Shown here piece after piece: positions 47,104-60,600 of a stretch of 64,000 nucleotides of DNA. The notes beneath the pieces were generated by a model. The model was not told the DNA's origin. It saw only the letters and a program-made list of their open reading frames with translations, and searched no databases. The DNA is from Mixophyes australis (taxonomy: Eukaryota; Chordata; Amphibia; Anura; Limnodynastidae): positions 183,531,350 through 183,595,349 of the forward strand of contig JAVHZZ010000006.1 of assembly GCA_036250195.1 (NCBI GenBank), given 5' to 3'. A program made the translations under genes and the position numbers. Numbering within the stretch: the stretch's first letter is position 1; the number at the start of each line of letters is the position of its first letter.

Positions 47104-48486
47104 TAAGCATTTTACTTTACCTCTCAATATGTGTGCATTACTCTGCTTGTAACAATCTGTTCCTCCTATCAAAGTTTCCCAGCATCATGGAGACATTGGA
47201 GGACATTTAGGAAGACGGATGTAACTCACAGCTACCAAGCAGATGCTTACTGTCACCTTCTAATTGTGCTAGAGTAGATCAGAGTCTGATTTCTTGCTGT
47301 TAGTTACTGCAACATTTTCCTGTGCACACATTTTTTATGGTCTCCCATTGTATACCGAGCAAAGTGCTCAATTACTGTACTTTCCTGTCTGCCTTAAAAG
47401 GACAGTCCACACACATGTTCATTTATATCCCCCAAAATTGTCAAATTATTTTTATTAAGTTTATGTGTTGGAGATTTCAGACAACATGTATGGAAAGGAT
47501 AGTATTATGGACTCCCCAATCCCTTCCCTATACACTATAATAAAACCTAACTGGCAGTTACAACATACTTGCCTAAGGAGTGAAAAGTCATTAAATACCT
47601 ACAAAATCTGTGGACATGAATCGCTTTTGGGAAGTGCCTCTATGCAAAGACTTTGTGCACTATTAACGAGATTGAAGGTCCCACCAACTATTACTAATTA
47701 ATAACAACTTTTCCTTTTTTATTCTAAAATACTTTTGGAGTCTCATTCATGCCATAGTAAGTCATAAGAGGAAGATGACGTGGAGACATTCTTCATTTGA
47801 TGTATCATGCTGTTATTTTTTTTCTATTTTTATTACATTGGAAGAATTGCACCCTTAAAATATGCTTTTCTGTATAAATTATTTCAGGTCGGTGGATAAC
47901 CACCACAAAAATATTGGCCGATGCCTGATGTCTCGAATGGTGTGTAAAAATCAAGTAATTTTATAAGAGGAAAGTGCGCTGAGGTCTCTCGCTAAACAAT
48001 AAACACCCCCTAAATGCACTTATTTAAATATTTTGTCCAGCAACCACAAATTCCATTTTTGGATATTGAAACAATATGAAGCGCTACCTGCTATCATAAG
48101 TAGCAACATTTTGCACCCCACAAAGTTATCTTGCTACTGTAAGCCATGCACGTACCCATATAAAAGGGTGCAATAGCTCAAACTTAGAAAAATTATATTA
48201 CAACGTGCCATTTGCTCTTAGGGCCAGCATATTCATAGCTTTGGAAATTACTTTTATAGAACCCATTTCATTAACAACACACAAATATTTAACAACTCCA
48301 CCCCAAGTAATAATAGACATTTGTAATGCATCTGAATTAATTGTTCTTTCTTGTAGATGTTTGGTGTTATAAATCTCTTAGCACCTTGAGATATTGACTA
48401 TGACAGCCAGGTACTTGGATGTTTGTTAGTAACATTGATTCTATAAACATATTATATGTGTTTTCTAGTATCTGTATGGCAGGTGA
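47104..48486. other. 3' flank and probable 3' UTR of the collagen gene
   Basis: AT-rich, no other gene seen. Confidence 0.4.
47829..47834 (-). terminator. Candidate polyadenylation signal of the collagen gene
   Basis: AATAAA in the transcript sense, about 650 bases after the stop. Another lies at 47718-47723. Which is used cannot be told. Confidence 0.3.
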
Positions 48487-48697
48487 TCACCACATAAAGT
48501 AATAAGGGAAGGCTATTTCAATGCACAGGATGGCTAGTTCCTGAGCACAGCTGAAGGAGTCATTTTCCTGAAGCCACTTATTTGTAAATGGTGATGCTAA
48601 GCCTTCTACATTAGCATGACTTCTCCATTCCTTGCAGTTCCTGCTACGAACTGAGGTTCCCCTTTGGCTAGAGCCATGCCAGAATGCCTTCTGGGGC
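48487..48697 (-). CDS. Collagen last exon (endostatin, end)
   Basis: 70 codons including [26 protein letters not shown] and [12 protein letters not shown] match the family; the end AFPYYFMW differs from the usual ENSFMT. Confidence 0.95.
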
Positions 48698-51600
48698 CTG
48701 GAAGTGAGAGAAAAATGTGAGAGAATATTAAATAGACAAATATGAATAGAAGTGAAGGGCAAGCTTAGGATGTTAGAGAAGCATACATGAAAAACTACAT
48801 TGTACCACAAATATACTGTTTGAATGCACGAGTTGCCTCGCACATCATTTATATGTGCAGAATATCGGGGGAGCTATTCAAATCCAGGACCCGTGATGCT
48901 CCTTTTGGCAAAATAAAAAACCCTGAGCTGTGCAATCATGTTTATGCTCTGAGGTCAGGGAGTGGGAAATTCCCTCGGTTATAAATATAACTGTACAGCT
49001 GCTAAGAGCTCCTCTGCAGTAAGAGCTCTTAATGGAGATAGTCTTGCAGCATCTATGAGGGGTTTTTTTATTTTGCCAGACCGGATTGTTTACAGATGAA
49101 AATGCCAATGATCTGGTGCCAACCTTCTGCTTAGGTAAGGAAATAAAAAGGGTCAAGCAGGGCTGTGTGGGGGTATTTTTATTTAAGTTATGATTTTTTT
49201 TTTATTTATTTTTTTTAAATTATGCGTCTGTGTAAGTTTATTTAAATTTTTCTCTGATACACTACTGGCTGGCATTTCTGTGCAGCTACCTGTGGTGTGG
49301 CATGGCTGGAATGAGAAGAGACAGTGGAACGTGGATAAGTGAAAATGAACTAGTAATTGTGGAAATCTTAACAGATGCTGACAACCATTACTGTCCCTCA
49401 TTGATCTTTACTGAACCTCCTTTCTCTTCTGATTCTGGCGAAGGCTTTCTCTTTTATGCCGCATTGCCACTCTTGAGGTTATCTACCAGCTCTGGGAAGT
49501 TATGTGCCTGGTATTTTTCTTCAGCATAATGCAAGCTGCTGGACACAGAGCCAGGACACTTATTCCCCATGTTCGCAGAACTTGTTGTAGCAGCTGTTGC
49601 CACCGAAGACGCTGTGAAGCTCACCAAGGGGCATATTTAATAAAGCACGATAGTGCTTTTAACGGATAATTAAGGTCCCACAGTGTCCTCCGCAAATTTA
49701 TTAAGGGGGCATCGCAGCAGATATCATGGATATCTGCTGCTTTGCACTCCTCTTCGTTTTTGGGAGCAGTCACCATTCAACAGAATGGTGACTGCTCCTG
49801 GCCGCAATCTAACAAGTCCCAAAAAAACATTTTTTTCGGGAACTTGTCATGTTAATGTACGCGCTGGCGTACATGAGGAAATCTAATGCTGTCAGCTCTG
49901 CTCCGGAGAGCAGAGCTGGACAGCGCATGTGTGGAGGGATCACATGATCCCTCCCTGTCACTCACAGCTCTCTCTCTGCAACTATTGTTGCAGAGACAGA
50001 GAGGGGATCTGTGTGGCCATGTCCAGTTCTTGGAATTGGACATGCGCAATTGAAGAGTAAGGAGAAGACCCGAAGACAGCGCTTCCGAAGAGGCAGGTAA
50101 GTATGATTTTATTTTCCACAGAAACAGCAGATTATCGGGACTGCTGTTTCTGTAATCCGGTTTTGATAAATTTGAGAAATGAATCAATACTTATCCGTCC
50201 GATAAGGATTGATAACCATTTCTCTATTTCAACGTTAAATGATAAATGTGCCCCCAAAGGAGGAGCAGGGATGGTAACAGCATTGACAATTGAACTGAGA
50301 TGGTATTCCAGTAGAGCTTAGAAACAGCCCTGTACTTGGTGTGATTATACCTTGTAATTTCCCACTGCATTCACACATTTGTAACAGTTTAATATTTGTG
50401 ACAAAGGTAATTGGGAAAGTAAGGCATAGGGCTGAAATGCAGCCTTCTCTATCTTCAGTCTGCAATTTTGCAACTATAAACCCTATTCTATGTCTTACTG
50501 CTTGCTACATACACTCTGTAGCAGAATCTATCACTTATGTACCCTTGCTGCAGATTTTGTGGTGCTGGGCATATGTAACCCATTGTCAATACCAGACCCC
50601 CACTTCTGCTTTATTTGGAAAATGTCAGTAATTTGAAAACACATCAAGTTAGTAATGCACCAGAGGAGCCAGGTGTGAACTGATGAATCCATAAAACCAT
50701 CTCCCTAAAGATGCATATTTAACAACTTAAAAAGAAACAGCCTGGCAGATGTGGCTAAGTAATAGGGTAACATATTGATCTGAAATATCCAAAACAGAGT
50801 CTTGTGAAGATAAACGAGATTATGGATTAGGAATCAGACTGAGCTCACCAGAGAGGGTCTTTGAGGATGTTCCTTCCATTGAAAGAGTAAATTACACCAG
50901 ATTTGTGAAGTGTGAATTTACTGTCAAAGAGGGAGTTCCAATTCCTAATAAGCAGCTCACCCTGGAAAAAAACAAGGTACACAGTTAGTATTTTACATTA
51001 GTTTGGTTTAACATTAACACAAAGTTCTTACCTTTAAGTTCACTATAGGGAGTCCCCTGTCAGTTTTCCTTACTATGGAGTGGAGGGATTGGCTGGAGGA
51101 GGAGAGAAGGGCTCTGAATGTCCCATAGAGGGACATCTCCTGGGCCTGGCGATGACATTGTAGGTCAGCTCCTCGGATCCCGCTCATATCTCCAGACAGA
51201 GGAACATTTAGAGCTATCAGTCGGAGCTGGGAAATCAGTAAAGACATTCATTTCAAAGTGTGAATCCAGAATATAGGTGAACAAAAAAACAGGAAAGTGG
51301 AAAATACACCAAAATAGAAAAATTAAAGGAGACCTATTGCCTACACAGCCATTTTGATGGTGGAAACCATTTCTATGAAAATGCAGCTTATCAATTCATA
51401 GACGCCGATAATATCCATTCCTCAAGCTACATTAACATAGCTGCCTTCACTGTGTGTTGGTTAACCATGAACTGTTAAACGTCATATTTTTTAAAACAAG
51501 GCTGTCCACAGTGAAGCTTCCAGAAGTATTACATAGATCCCAACATTTTTTGAGAACTCTTTAACTTGTGACATATTTTTTAAAAGATATGTAACACTCG

Positions 51601-54600
51601 CATGTACACTTAACATATGCTGACAAAGCAGCACACTGATTTGTAACACTGCTACACATATAAAAGTACACAGCAGAGAACAGGCTCCATTACCAGGAAG
51701 CATTTAGAAGCTACGGACAGACAGAGAAAAATTATATCAGCAGGATTATCTTACTGAGGGAATTCTTGGGCTGATACTGGGCAGCACAGACACAATCTCA
51801 CCATTATCTTCAGAGTCTTCACCCTGACAGCAGAAGGAAATGACAGAGAAAGGGACTGAAACAAGAACATTGCTAGAGACATGAATGAATACACACAGAA
51901 TTAAATTCTTGTATAAATGGTCTGTGTGTGTCTGAGATAGTTGTCAAACTTCTAATGTTTTTATACAATAATGTTTCGATCTCCAAATGTCTCTTATGAG
52001 TGGCCATGGAATGTGAACACCTGTAGACAAGTTTATAGTGGCAATGAAATATAAATACATTACTATTAAGATAATGTTCCAAGTTTGCTGGTCTTTCCCT
52101 ATTCACAAGTGTATTACATATATACATATGCAGTGTTGTTAAATTCTTCTTGTTTGTGGGCATGTTAACTTTTTTGAGTAGGAGACTCTATGCTGTTTGT
52201 GGGTCCATGAAGCCAATGGACTTTCCTATGTTGGAGACTCTGCTATTTGTGGGCCCATGAACCAAGGGAATCCTCTGTGTAGGTGACTCTATGGTATTTG
52301 TGGGCTTCTGAACTAGTGGGACTTCTCTGCTTAGTAAACTCTGTTAACTATGGGTTTCGGAAGTAGTTGGACCTCTCTGTGTAGGACACTCTATACTGTT
52401 TGTGGGCCAATGAAGCAGTGGGATTCCTCTGTGTAGGTGACTCTAACCTATTTGTGGGGCTTCCGAAATGGTGGAACTTCTATGTTTAGGACATTCTTTG
52501 CTATTTCTGAAGTGATGGGACCTCCCTGTGTAGGACAATTTAATATATTTGGGGGGTCCTAAAGTGGTGGAACTTCTCTGTTCATGAAACTCTATTTTAT
52601 CTATGAGCTCCTGAAGTGGTGGGACCTCTCTGTGCAGGACATTCTATGCTACTTGTGGGAACCTGAAGTGGTGGGACCTCTCTGTGTAGGGGGAATCTAT
52701 GGTATTTGTGGGATTATGAAGTGATGTGTTCTCGCTGTGTAGGAGACTGTATGCTATTTGTGGGATCCTGAATGGTAGGACATATTGGTGTAGAAGATTC
52801 TATGCTGTCTGTGAGCTACTGTACAGGTGGTTCTTGTCCAAGTTGTGGTCTTTATTAGACAATTTTGAAGAGTTAATTACACTAAAACTGATACTGAAAA
52901 TTGACCTCTAATTTAATTAGAGAAGTTGGAGAGGCTACATTTGAGGGCTATAAAGTTTAGGAATGAATTCAGCACATCGATCAATAGAATTACTCAATGG
53001 AGGAGAAGACTATGTCGGAATCCTGTGACAGTCTTTAATGACACTGAGACATGGCACATCGAAAAACACTTTCTTGTAGATGCTGTGTGTTTTGTTGATC
53101 GGTACTCTGAATCATCCAGTTTATTATGACCTTTTCCCTCTTAGATATTACTGTCACTAAATGTGAATTGAGTGAGCAGAACATGTAGACTGAGCACTCT
53201 CACACATACATTTAACAAGGTTATAAGCACATGAATATGCACATGTTTTAGGTTTTCATCTGCTTTAAATTCTGCTTATTGCTCAGACCTGCTATTCAGT
53301 TCAGGTGTCTCTTACTCTGAGTGCTGATTGAAAGGATGCACTTTATAAGTTCTTACCTGTACTGCACTCATTGCCAGTGATAGTGTTACATGTTAGCTTC
53401 CTTGCTCCTGTATCTGTGTACTGTGTGATTCTGACTTTGCATCAAGCAGTTCCTGGCTCTGCAATTTATTGTCTCCTGGTTCCCGATACCTGGCTTTGCA
53501 ACTTATAGTCTGCTGGTTTCTGATATCTGACTTTCCATCTGCATGCTAGTCATATATTTCTCCATAGTATCCTCAGGCAGGACTGCGGTAATTATCATTG
53601 CTCACTCTGCAGGGCATTTGTAGTAATATCCCTGCATTGCCACAGGGACTGTTATATCCCTGCATTGCCACAAAGACTATTATATTCCTGCATTGTCCCC
53701 AAGACTGTTATATGCCCGCTTTGCCTCAGAGCCTGTGTTTACACTTGTCTGCTTTTGATTATTGCAATATTCACTGTGTTTTTCGATCAGACTATCATTA
53801 TATGCGGTGAATTGCAATAAACTCCATATTGTTTTAACTACAACATAACCTCACAATTCCTGTGAATTTCTAACAACATGGTAATGAATCATGCTATATA
53901 TTTCTACTCACTGTTAATTCATCTGGTACAGAGGGGTCATCAGCTGAGAAAATTGGGGCAGACTCCTCCAGCTAGAAGACAAGTTTAGGTATTTGAGTGG
54001 CAAGAAATGTGGGGGATTAAAATGCATAAAGACAACTGGGGTTTAAACTTATTTTTTTTACAAAATACAAATGAGTTACAAACAACAATATTTGGCAAAC
54101 GAAGTCAAAGCAAGGAGTATGTAGATCTTTTCCCATGTTAATCATAAACAGACTAGGTGGAACATACCATAATTTTACTCCATCCCACATTCGTCCTGAA
54201 GAATGCAGTGCTCGGCTCCTTTACATACACCAAGCTGCCCTCCGCCACCTCCTCCCATGCTTGAAACATATAATCTTTGGTCTCAAACACCAGACTCTGC
54301 ACCTGTAACACAGCAGACCACAATTTCACAGAGTTTTATGGCAGACAATATATTAGTTTACCCAGATTTAGACAGGGGCAGATTTTTTTTTATTTAGGTG
54401 GTGGTTTACAAATTATATAAACTGTTAAAAAAATGAATCTATATATTTAACATGTCGTGGCGGTGCCTTTACCGCTGCAGTACTTGTTCTGTTACAGCCA
54501 TCTCAGGATAGCAGTAAGAAGAAAATTAATTACTTATTTTTGTATTATTTGAATACAGCATTTTTTTCAATATTTAAAGATTTTTAAAAATGTTTCTATT

Positions 54601-57600
54601 TTCTAAATATTTTTTTCTCTATACTCGCTTTTTTTTTAACAAGTGAAATCAAAATCCCAAGTGGGGGCTTTAAGTTTCACTGACAGAACTGGCCAAACAA
54701 GCCATGCATGTGCATATCTGCTGAGACTAGCTTGGTGAAGTGGTAAGTTATCACTTACTGTCTAGGTGAGTAACACTGGAGCAGCCCGAGTATCTCTCAG
54801 CTGCCAGGGTGATATGTTTTTGATACATTGCTTTCTTGATTGAATTGTTTATTGCCGCAGTAAGTACCAATAGAAATTATACTTATTGCTGCATCTTGAT
54901 AAATAGTCCCTATCAGTCTCCCTCCCTATCAGCTACACTCCTTGGGGTATATTTACTAAATTGCGAGTTTGAAAAAGTGGAGATGTTGCCTATAACAACC
55001 AATCAGATTCTAGCTGTCATTTTGCAGAATGTACTAAATAAATGATAGCTAGAATCTGATTGGCTATAGGCAACATCTCCACTTTTTCAAACCCGCAGTT
55101 TAGTAAATATACCCCTTGTCTTACTTGTCTGTCTCACTTTCTCTACTTGCAGGTCTGTTTCTTCTACCATACCTCCCAACTGTTCAGATTTCAGCGGGAC
55201 AGTCCTGAATTTAGGGCTCTATCCCGATGTCCCGCCCGAGGGTGGGAGTTTTGGGGAAGGGAGATAGCTAATGGGTAGCCTAGCACTTTACAGCACTAGG
55301 CAGCCCTCTAAAATTGTGTTACTCTAGTTATTCTTCCACCAGTTAATTTGATTCTACTCCACCTCAATGAATAACAAACCAAATAGATTTCAAATGGTAT
55401 TTATAATATTTCAGTTTAATTTTTTTCTTTACTTAAATCACTCAATCTACTCAAAATTAGAAACATATCACCCTTTCAAAGCTTTCTTTTGTATATCAAA
55501 TAAATCCTAAGACAAATTAGCCCCGATTTGCCCAAGTCATGCACCGATCCGATCAAATCAAGCCATAGTGATCAAATCAAGCCATAGCCCTATCTGTCCA
55601 AATTTTGCCCATTTCAAGTGCATTACTGCACCTTTCCCAGTAGTCCACAGCCTTTTTGTATACAGGAAATTATGATTGTTCTATGAAAATTGGAACTGTT
55701 GGCACCTATAAATATGTTTATTACTGTTGGGCATGTATGTTGTACACCAGATTAAAAGTCTATTTTATGGCAAGACTCTTTGCCTCTACCTGTGTTACCA
55801 TGCAACACAGTTTTCACTTTGTATGTATGGTGACAGCGAGTCTGGTATAAGATTACCTTCTGATAATGTTTCTTCTCGACTGGACCAGATTCTGGTGATG
55901 ACAAAATCTCAGGAGTAAAACGGGTAATAAATATTGAAATCCAAATAATTTTAAGAATGTTATGAACAGAGGGAGAGAAGAGAATTCAGTTAGGAAAATG
56001 AACATGTGCAAATTAACATCGGTTTATGAATGAAAACATACATTAACAGATTGCAATAGCTAAAATAATGCACATGCAGAAGTGGCTGTAAAACATACCT
56101 GTGTCTCTGTGTTCTTCTTTAGCAACCTGTTTAAAAGAAAGAGTGTATGAGAATTGAAATTTCAAGCAGTCTACCCTGCAGACCAGAGCCGTAACTTAAA
56201 ATTTTAGCGCTTGGGGCAAGAAGGAAAACTGCCGCCTCCCTAGCCCTCAATTTTAACCTATTGAACCTAAATATTCATAAACTTCTCCCCCTTTCAGCGG
56301 TGCACCTTGGGCGGTTGCCTCTCTCTCACAGCCCTAGTTACGGCCCTGGTACAGACTTTATAGTAAAAACAGTCCTAGAGTTGTTAGATGTTTATGTCTT
56401 ATCCAGGTATCAAAGCTGTATCCCATATAGGATGTCATTAAAACCCTCCACCAATCCTAGCGTTCTGTACTTTTATATCCTTGTGTGTGGTCCCAGACGT
56501 GCCGGTTTGAATTTGTTACCCAGATACATTTTTCAGTCATACAAGTCCATGTCTGCAGTTCCATCTTACCGTCTCCTTGCAGTGCGGCCGAGAGGGGACA
56601 GGGAACACTCTCTGCAGAGAGATACAGACCCCAAGTAAGCACCACTCCCTATTTTAACCCCTTCTTTTCCTTAATGATCTGTAATGCACAACAGAACAAT
56701 GCTTTACAGTCCCCATAACAGAAAACAGTTTGAAAGGTATTATTCTTCCCGACCAACCAAAACTTACATTGACATATACCACTCCTGGGGGGCCAGGAGG
56801 TCCAGGGGGCCCAGGCAGTCCAGGACTTCCAGGAAGACCCTGTGAAAAAAAGGTAAATTTTAAATTCAGTAAAGTAAGAAAGCAGGGGTAGGCAGGGCCC
56901 ATACAGGAAGGCAGAGGTAGCCAAAACTATACATCATCATCATCATCAACATTTATTTATATAGCGCCAGCAAATTCCGTAGTGCTTTACAATTAGAATA
57001 CAGTGCTTGGCAAGGTCTATACAGGTATGTAGAGATAGGAAAAGTCTCTACATGAGTTCAGACATATACAAGACCTATACAAAAAAAATGCAGACAAAGA
57101 CAAGGCCTATACAAGAATGATGAGATAGGCAAGGCCTATACAGAAGTGTGATTCCACTGTTCTTCCATAATATCATAATTTTTCCAGTGAATATAACTCC
57201 CCCAGCTTATATCCTTACTAGTTATACTATGTCCCCAGATAATTATCCCACAAAGTAATCCTACCTTTATCACCCATTGATCCCCCTATCTCCTATCACC
57301 CAGCCATTGATTCTTCCTTCCATCTCATCTCCCAGCCAGTGATTCTCCCTCCCCATCCTCTTACCCAGACAGTGACTCACAAGGTCCAGCATACACAATG
57401 GCTGGTAGGTCTTGTTTGAAATGTCGTGCCACAATAGTTGGCCCAGTGGGCTGGCATATTTGGTTAGTGATTTGGGCAAAGGGGCACATTGTTTTTTTTA
57501 AATATTATTTTTTTTAAACACTGTAAACAAATGTGCTGATGTTGTAACCATCATCATCAACACAAATCTTTACACCAGCCTTACGGATGGTGCAATGGAT

Positions 57601-60600
57601 ACGCCTCTTAAGAAGTGTATCTAAGGGGGAGATTTAATTGCTGGTGATGTGGCGCATGGACATTACCGCAATGTCTGGCTGTGCACATTATAGCAGAAAT
57701 CTCCACTCATTGTTCCTCGCACCTTTATGGAGCTCTACGCGGATGTTCCGAGACACCTTATGCCAAATTGAATCCAACTCATCCAACTCATAATAGGATG
57801 AATCTCTAGGGGGCATTCTTTACTTGCGTATGCATAACCTTACTGTATTAAAGTTTCATGTAAGTACCCCCGATCTGCCTCTTCAGACACAAGGGCCCGA
57901 AGTGCATTTTTTATCCAGAGACAATGGACTTACATCCAACTCTATATCAGGTCTTATGCCAGTTAAGTGTGTACTATTGATATAAATTGTATTGTACATA
58001 ACATATATAATATACCATGGACACTTACTATGGACACTGAAATTAATGGCACATACAGATTATTTAGCTTATAACAGTTATATTTCTAAAAACTCTAAAT
58101 GTATTTAGTGATTCTTCCTACCCAAGACTTCATTGCCTTCCCAGCTGTTCTACCTGCCAGCAGTTCTGCCTTCCCACCTCTGCCCAATCTCTGCCTGCAA
58201 TTGTACCTTACTAGCTCCTTGTCCTCTGTACATTACTACATTCCCAGTCCACCCTCCCTGCAGTTGTCCCAATTTTATTTTCTATCTGTGATTTTGATCT
58301 ACTGTTTCTCTCTATCTGCTATATCACAATTCCTTCATTGTCACACCACTTATTCACCACTTTCTTTTCTGCTGACCAGCAACCTTGCAACAAAAATCCC
58401 ATGCACAGCTATTCATTGTTGTATTCAAGGAGAATTGAAATCATCACAACAATTCTGTAAACAACATTAATATACATAAGCACACAGAGCGCAGAGTTAA
58501 CTCACAGAATAGACAAGAGATCCATACACGTCAGACCTGCCATTCTAAAACAAGGAAAAATAACATTTGTTACACAATCACCATCATCATCAGCATAATT
58601 TATTTATATAGCGCCACCAATTCTGCAGCGCTATACAGAGAATATATGTCATTCACATAAGTCCCTGCCCCATTGGAGCTTACAGTCTAAATTCCCTAAC
58701 ACACACACACAGACAGATACAGACTAGGGTTCATTTTGCTAGCAGACAATTACCCTACTAGCATGATTTTGGAGAGTTGGAGGAAACCGGATCGCCCAGA
58801 GGAAACCCACGAAAACACAAATTATTATGTTTTATTTGTAATCATTTTATAAACAAGTGGGAGATATTTAAAAAATATTGCTAGTAAACGTCTAAAAACC
58901 AAGAGCTTATACTAATGACATTACCCTACATTAAGGGCCAGTTACATACTGTAGCTGGAGTGAAAGAGTTCAGCAGGTGGTTCTGTGATTTAAGTGTGAG
59001 TGTAGCAAAATATAATAAGTACCTTCTATAAAACAAATGTTAGCCCCAATGTCCCTTTACTGTCAGGTGTTATATTATATTAAACATAAATGAGGCTAAA
59101 ACAATCAGTATATTGGGAAAGAAAATGGAAAAGTTTCCATTATTAGAGGCAGACCAAATACTATAATAGTGAGTTTCATTGTTATATTTTCACCTGTGCA
59201 ATATCATCATCATCATCACCATTTATTTATATAGCGCCACTGATTCTGCAGCCCTGTACAGAGAACTCACTCACATCAGTCCCTGCCCCATTGGAGCTTA
59301 CAGTCTGAATTCCCTAACATACACACACACACACACACACAAACAGACAGACAGACAGACAGAGACAGACTAGGGTCAATTTTGATAGCAGCCAATTAAC
59401 CTACTAGTATGTTTTTGGAGTGTGGGAGGAAACCGGAGCACCCGGAGGAAACCCACCCAAACACGGGGAGAACATACAAACTCCACACAGATAAGCCCAT
59501 GGTCGGGAATTGAACTCATGACCCCAGCACTGTGAGGCAGAAGTGCTAACCACTTAGCCACCGTGCTACCCCAAAGTTAATGTGCTGGAAGCATGAAAAA
59601 TGGGCAAGTGTACGGATCTTAAGCAAAATATGTTAGTCTTTGAGGTCCAGGTTTAAATCCCACTATGCTGGTGCACATAGGACGTACAGGTAGACCATGA
59701 ACTTGTTCATTGGGGGCATGTACCCAAATATGCGCAGACCTTTAAATGTGACAGCTACTGTGTATACATAGATTGTCTGTTCTTAGTAAATCATGCTTCA
59801 CATATATAGCCCCCATAAACTATGTATTATTTATCTTGTCCACTGGATATTGCATTATCTTAGCTGGTAATTTAAAATAAATGGATTATCACAGCATAAA
59901 CAAAAAAATCAATTAATGTTAACAGATCTGCTTTAAAAGTGATCAGGAATTATGAAATGCCTATTTGATCTTACTTACCTCTTGGTACATTGGTGAGAGG
60001 TTTGTATCAGACTGAAACCTTGGTCCTGGAGGACCAGGAGGTCCCGGGGTGCCTGGTGGACCTTGAGGCCCAACAGGACCAGGGGGGCCAACATCTTGTA
60101 TCACGCTTTTTTCATTACAGATACCACAGCCCTTCCACAATAAAAAAAGATGAGTAAGACACATTTATAATTAGTGACACTGATGTTCTATTTTTATAGT
60201 GGACTTCCTGCAGATAAGAGTATAGGCATAAAGAAAAGGGCATTTATCAAACTCATAACATTTATGAAGTACATTAAGTCATTATATCCATATACTTCAA
60301 TGCATCTAAACCACACGTGGAATCAATGCAACCAATCAGAGCGACTTCTATACGCTCTGACCAATCAGAGCGAAGCCGCTCTGTTTGATTAGTTAGCTGT
60401 TTGCGTCGTCCAAGTGTTTTTTTTCTATTCCCATTGGATTAGAATTTGGACAACTGAAAATGGTTCCCCCTCGATTTAGGTAACTAATAAATGGGTAAAA
60501 GAGGGTTTGGGGGGAGCGAATCTTTTAATAAAATATTTTATCCTGTCAAAACCTAGTGCTTATTCTGGGGACCCTATGCTTTATGCTCCCCTGAAATTGC

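Noticed and set aside
59310..59370. Spaced CAGA/CACACA repeats as a CRISPR-like array
   Set aside because: Simple microsatellite inside a SINE in a vertebrate intron.
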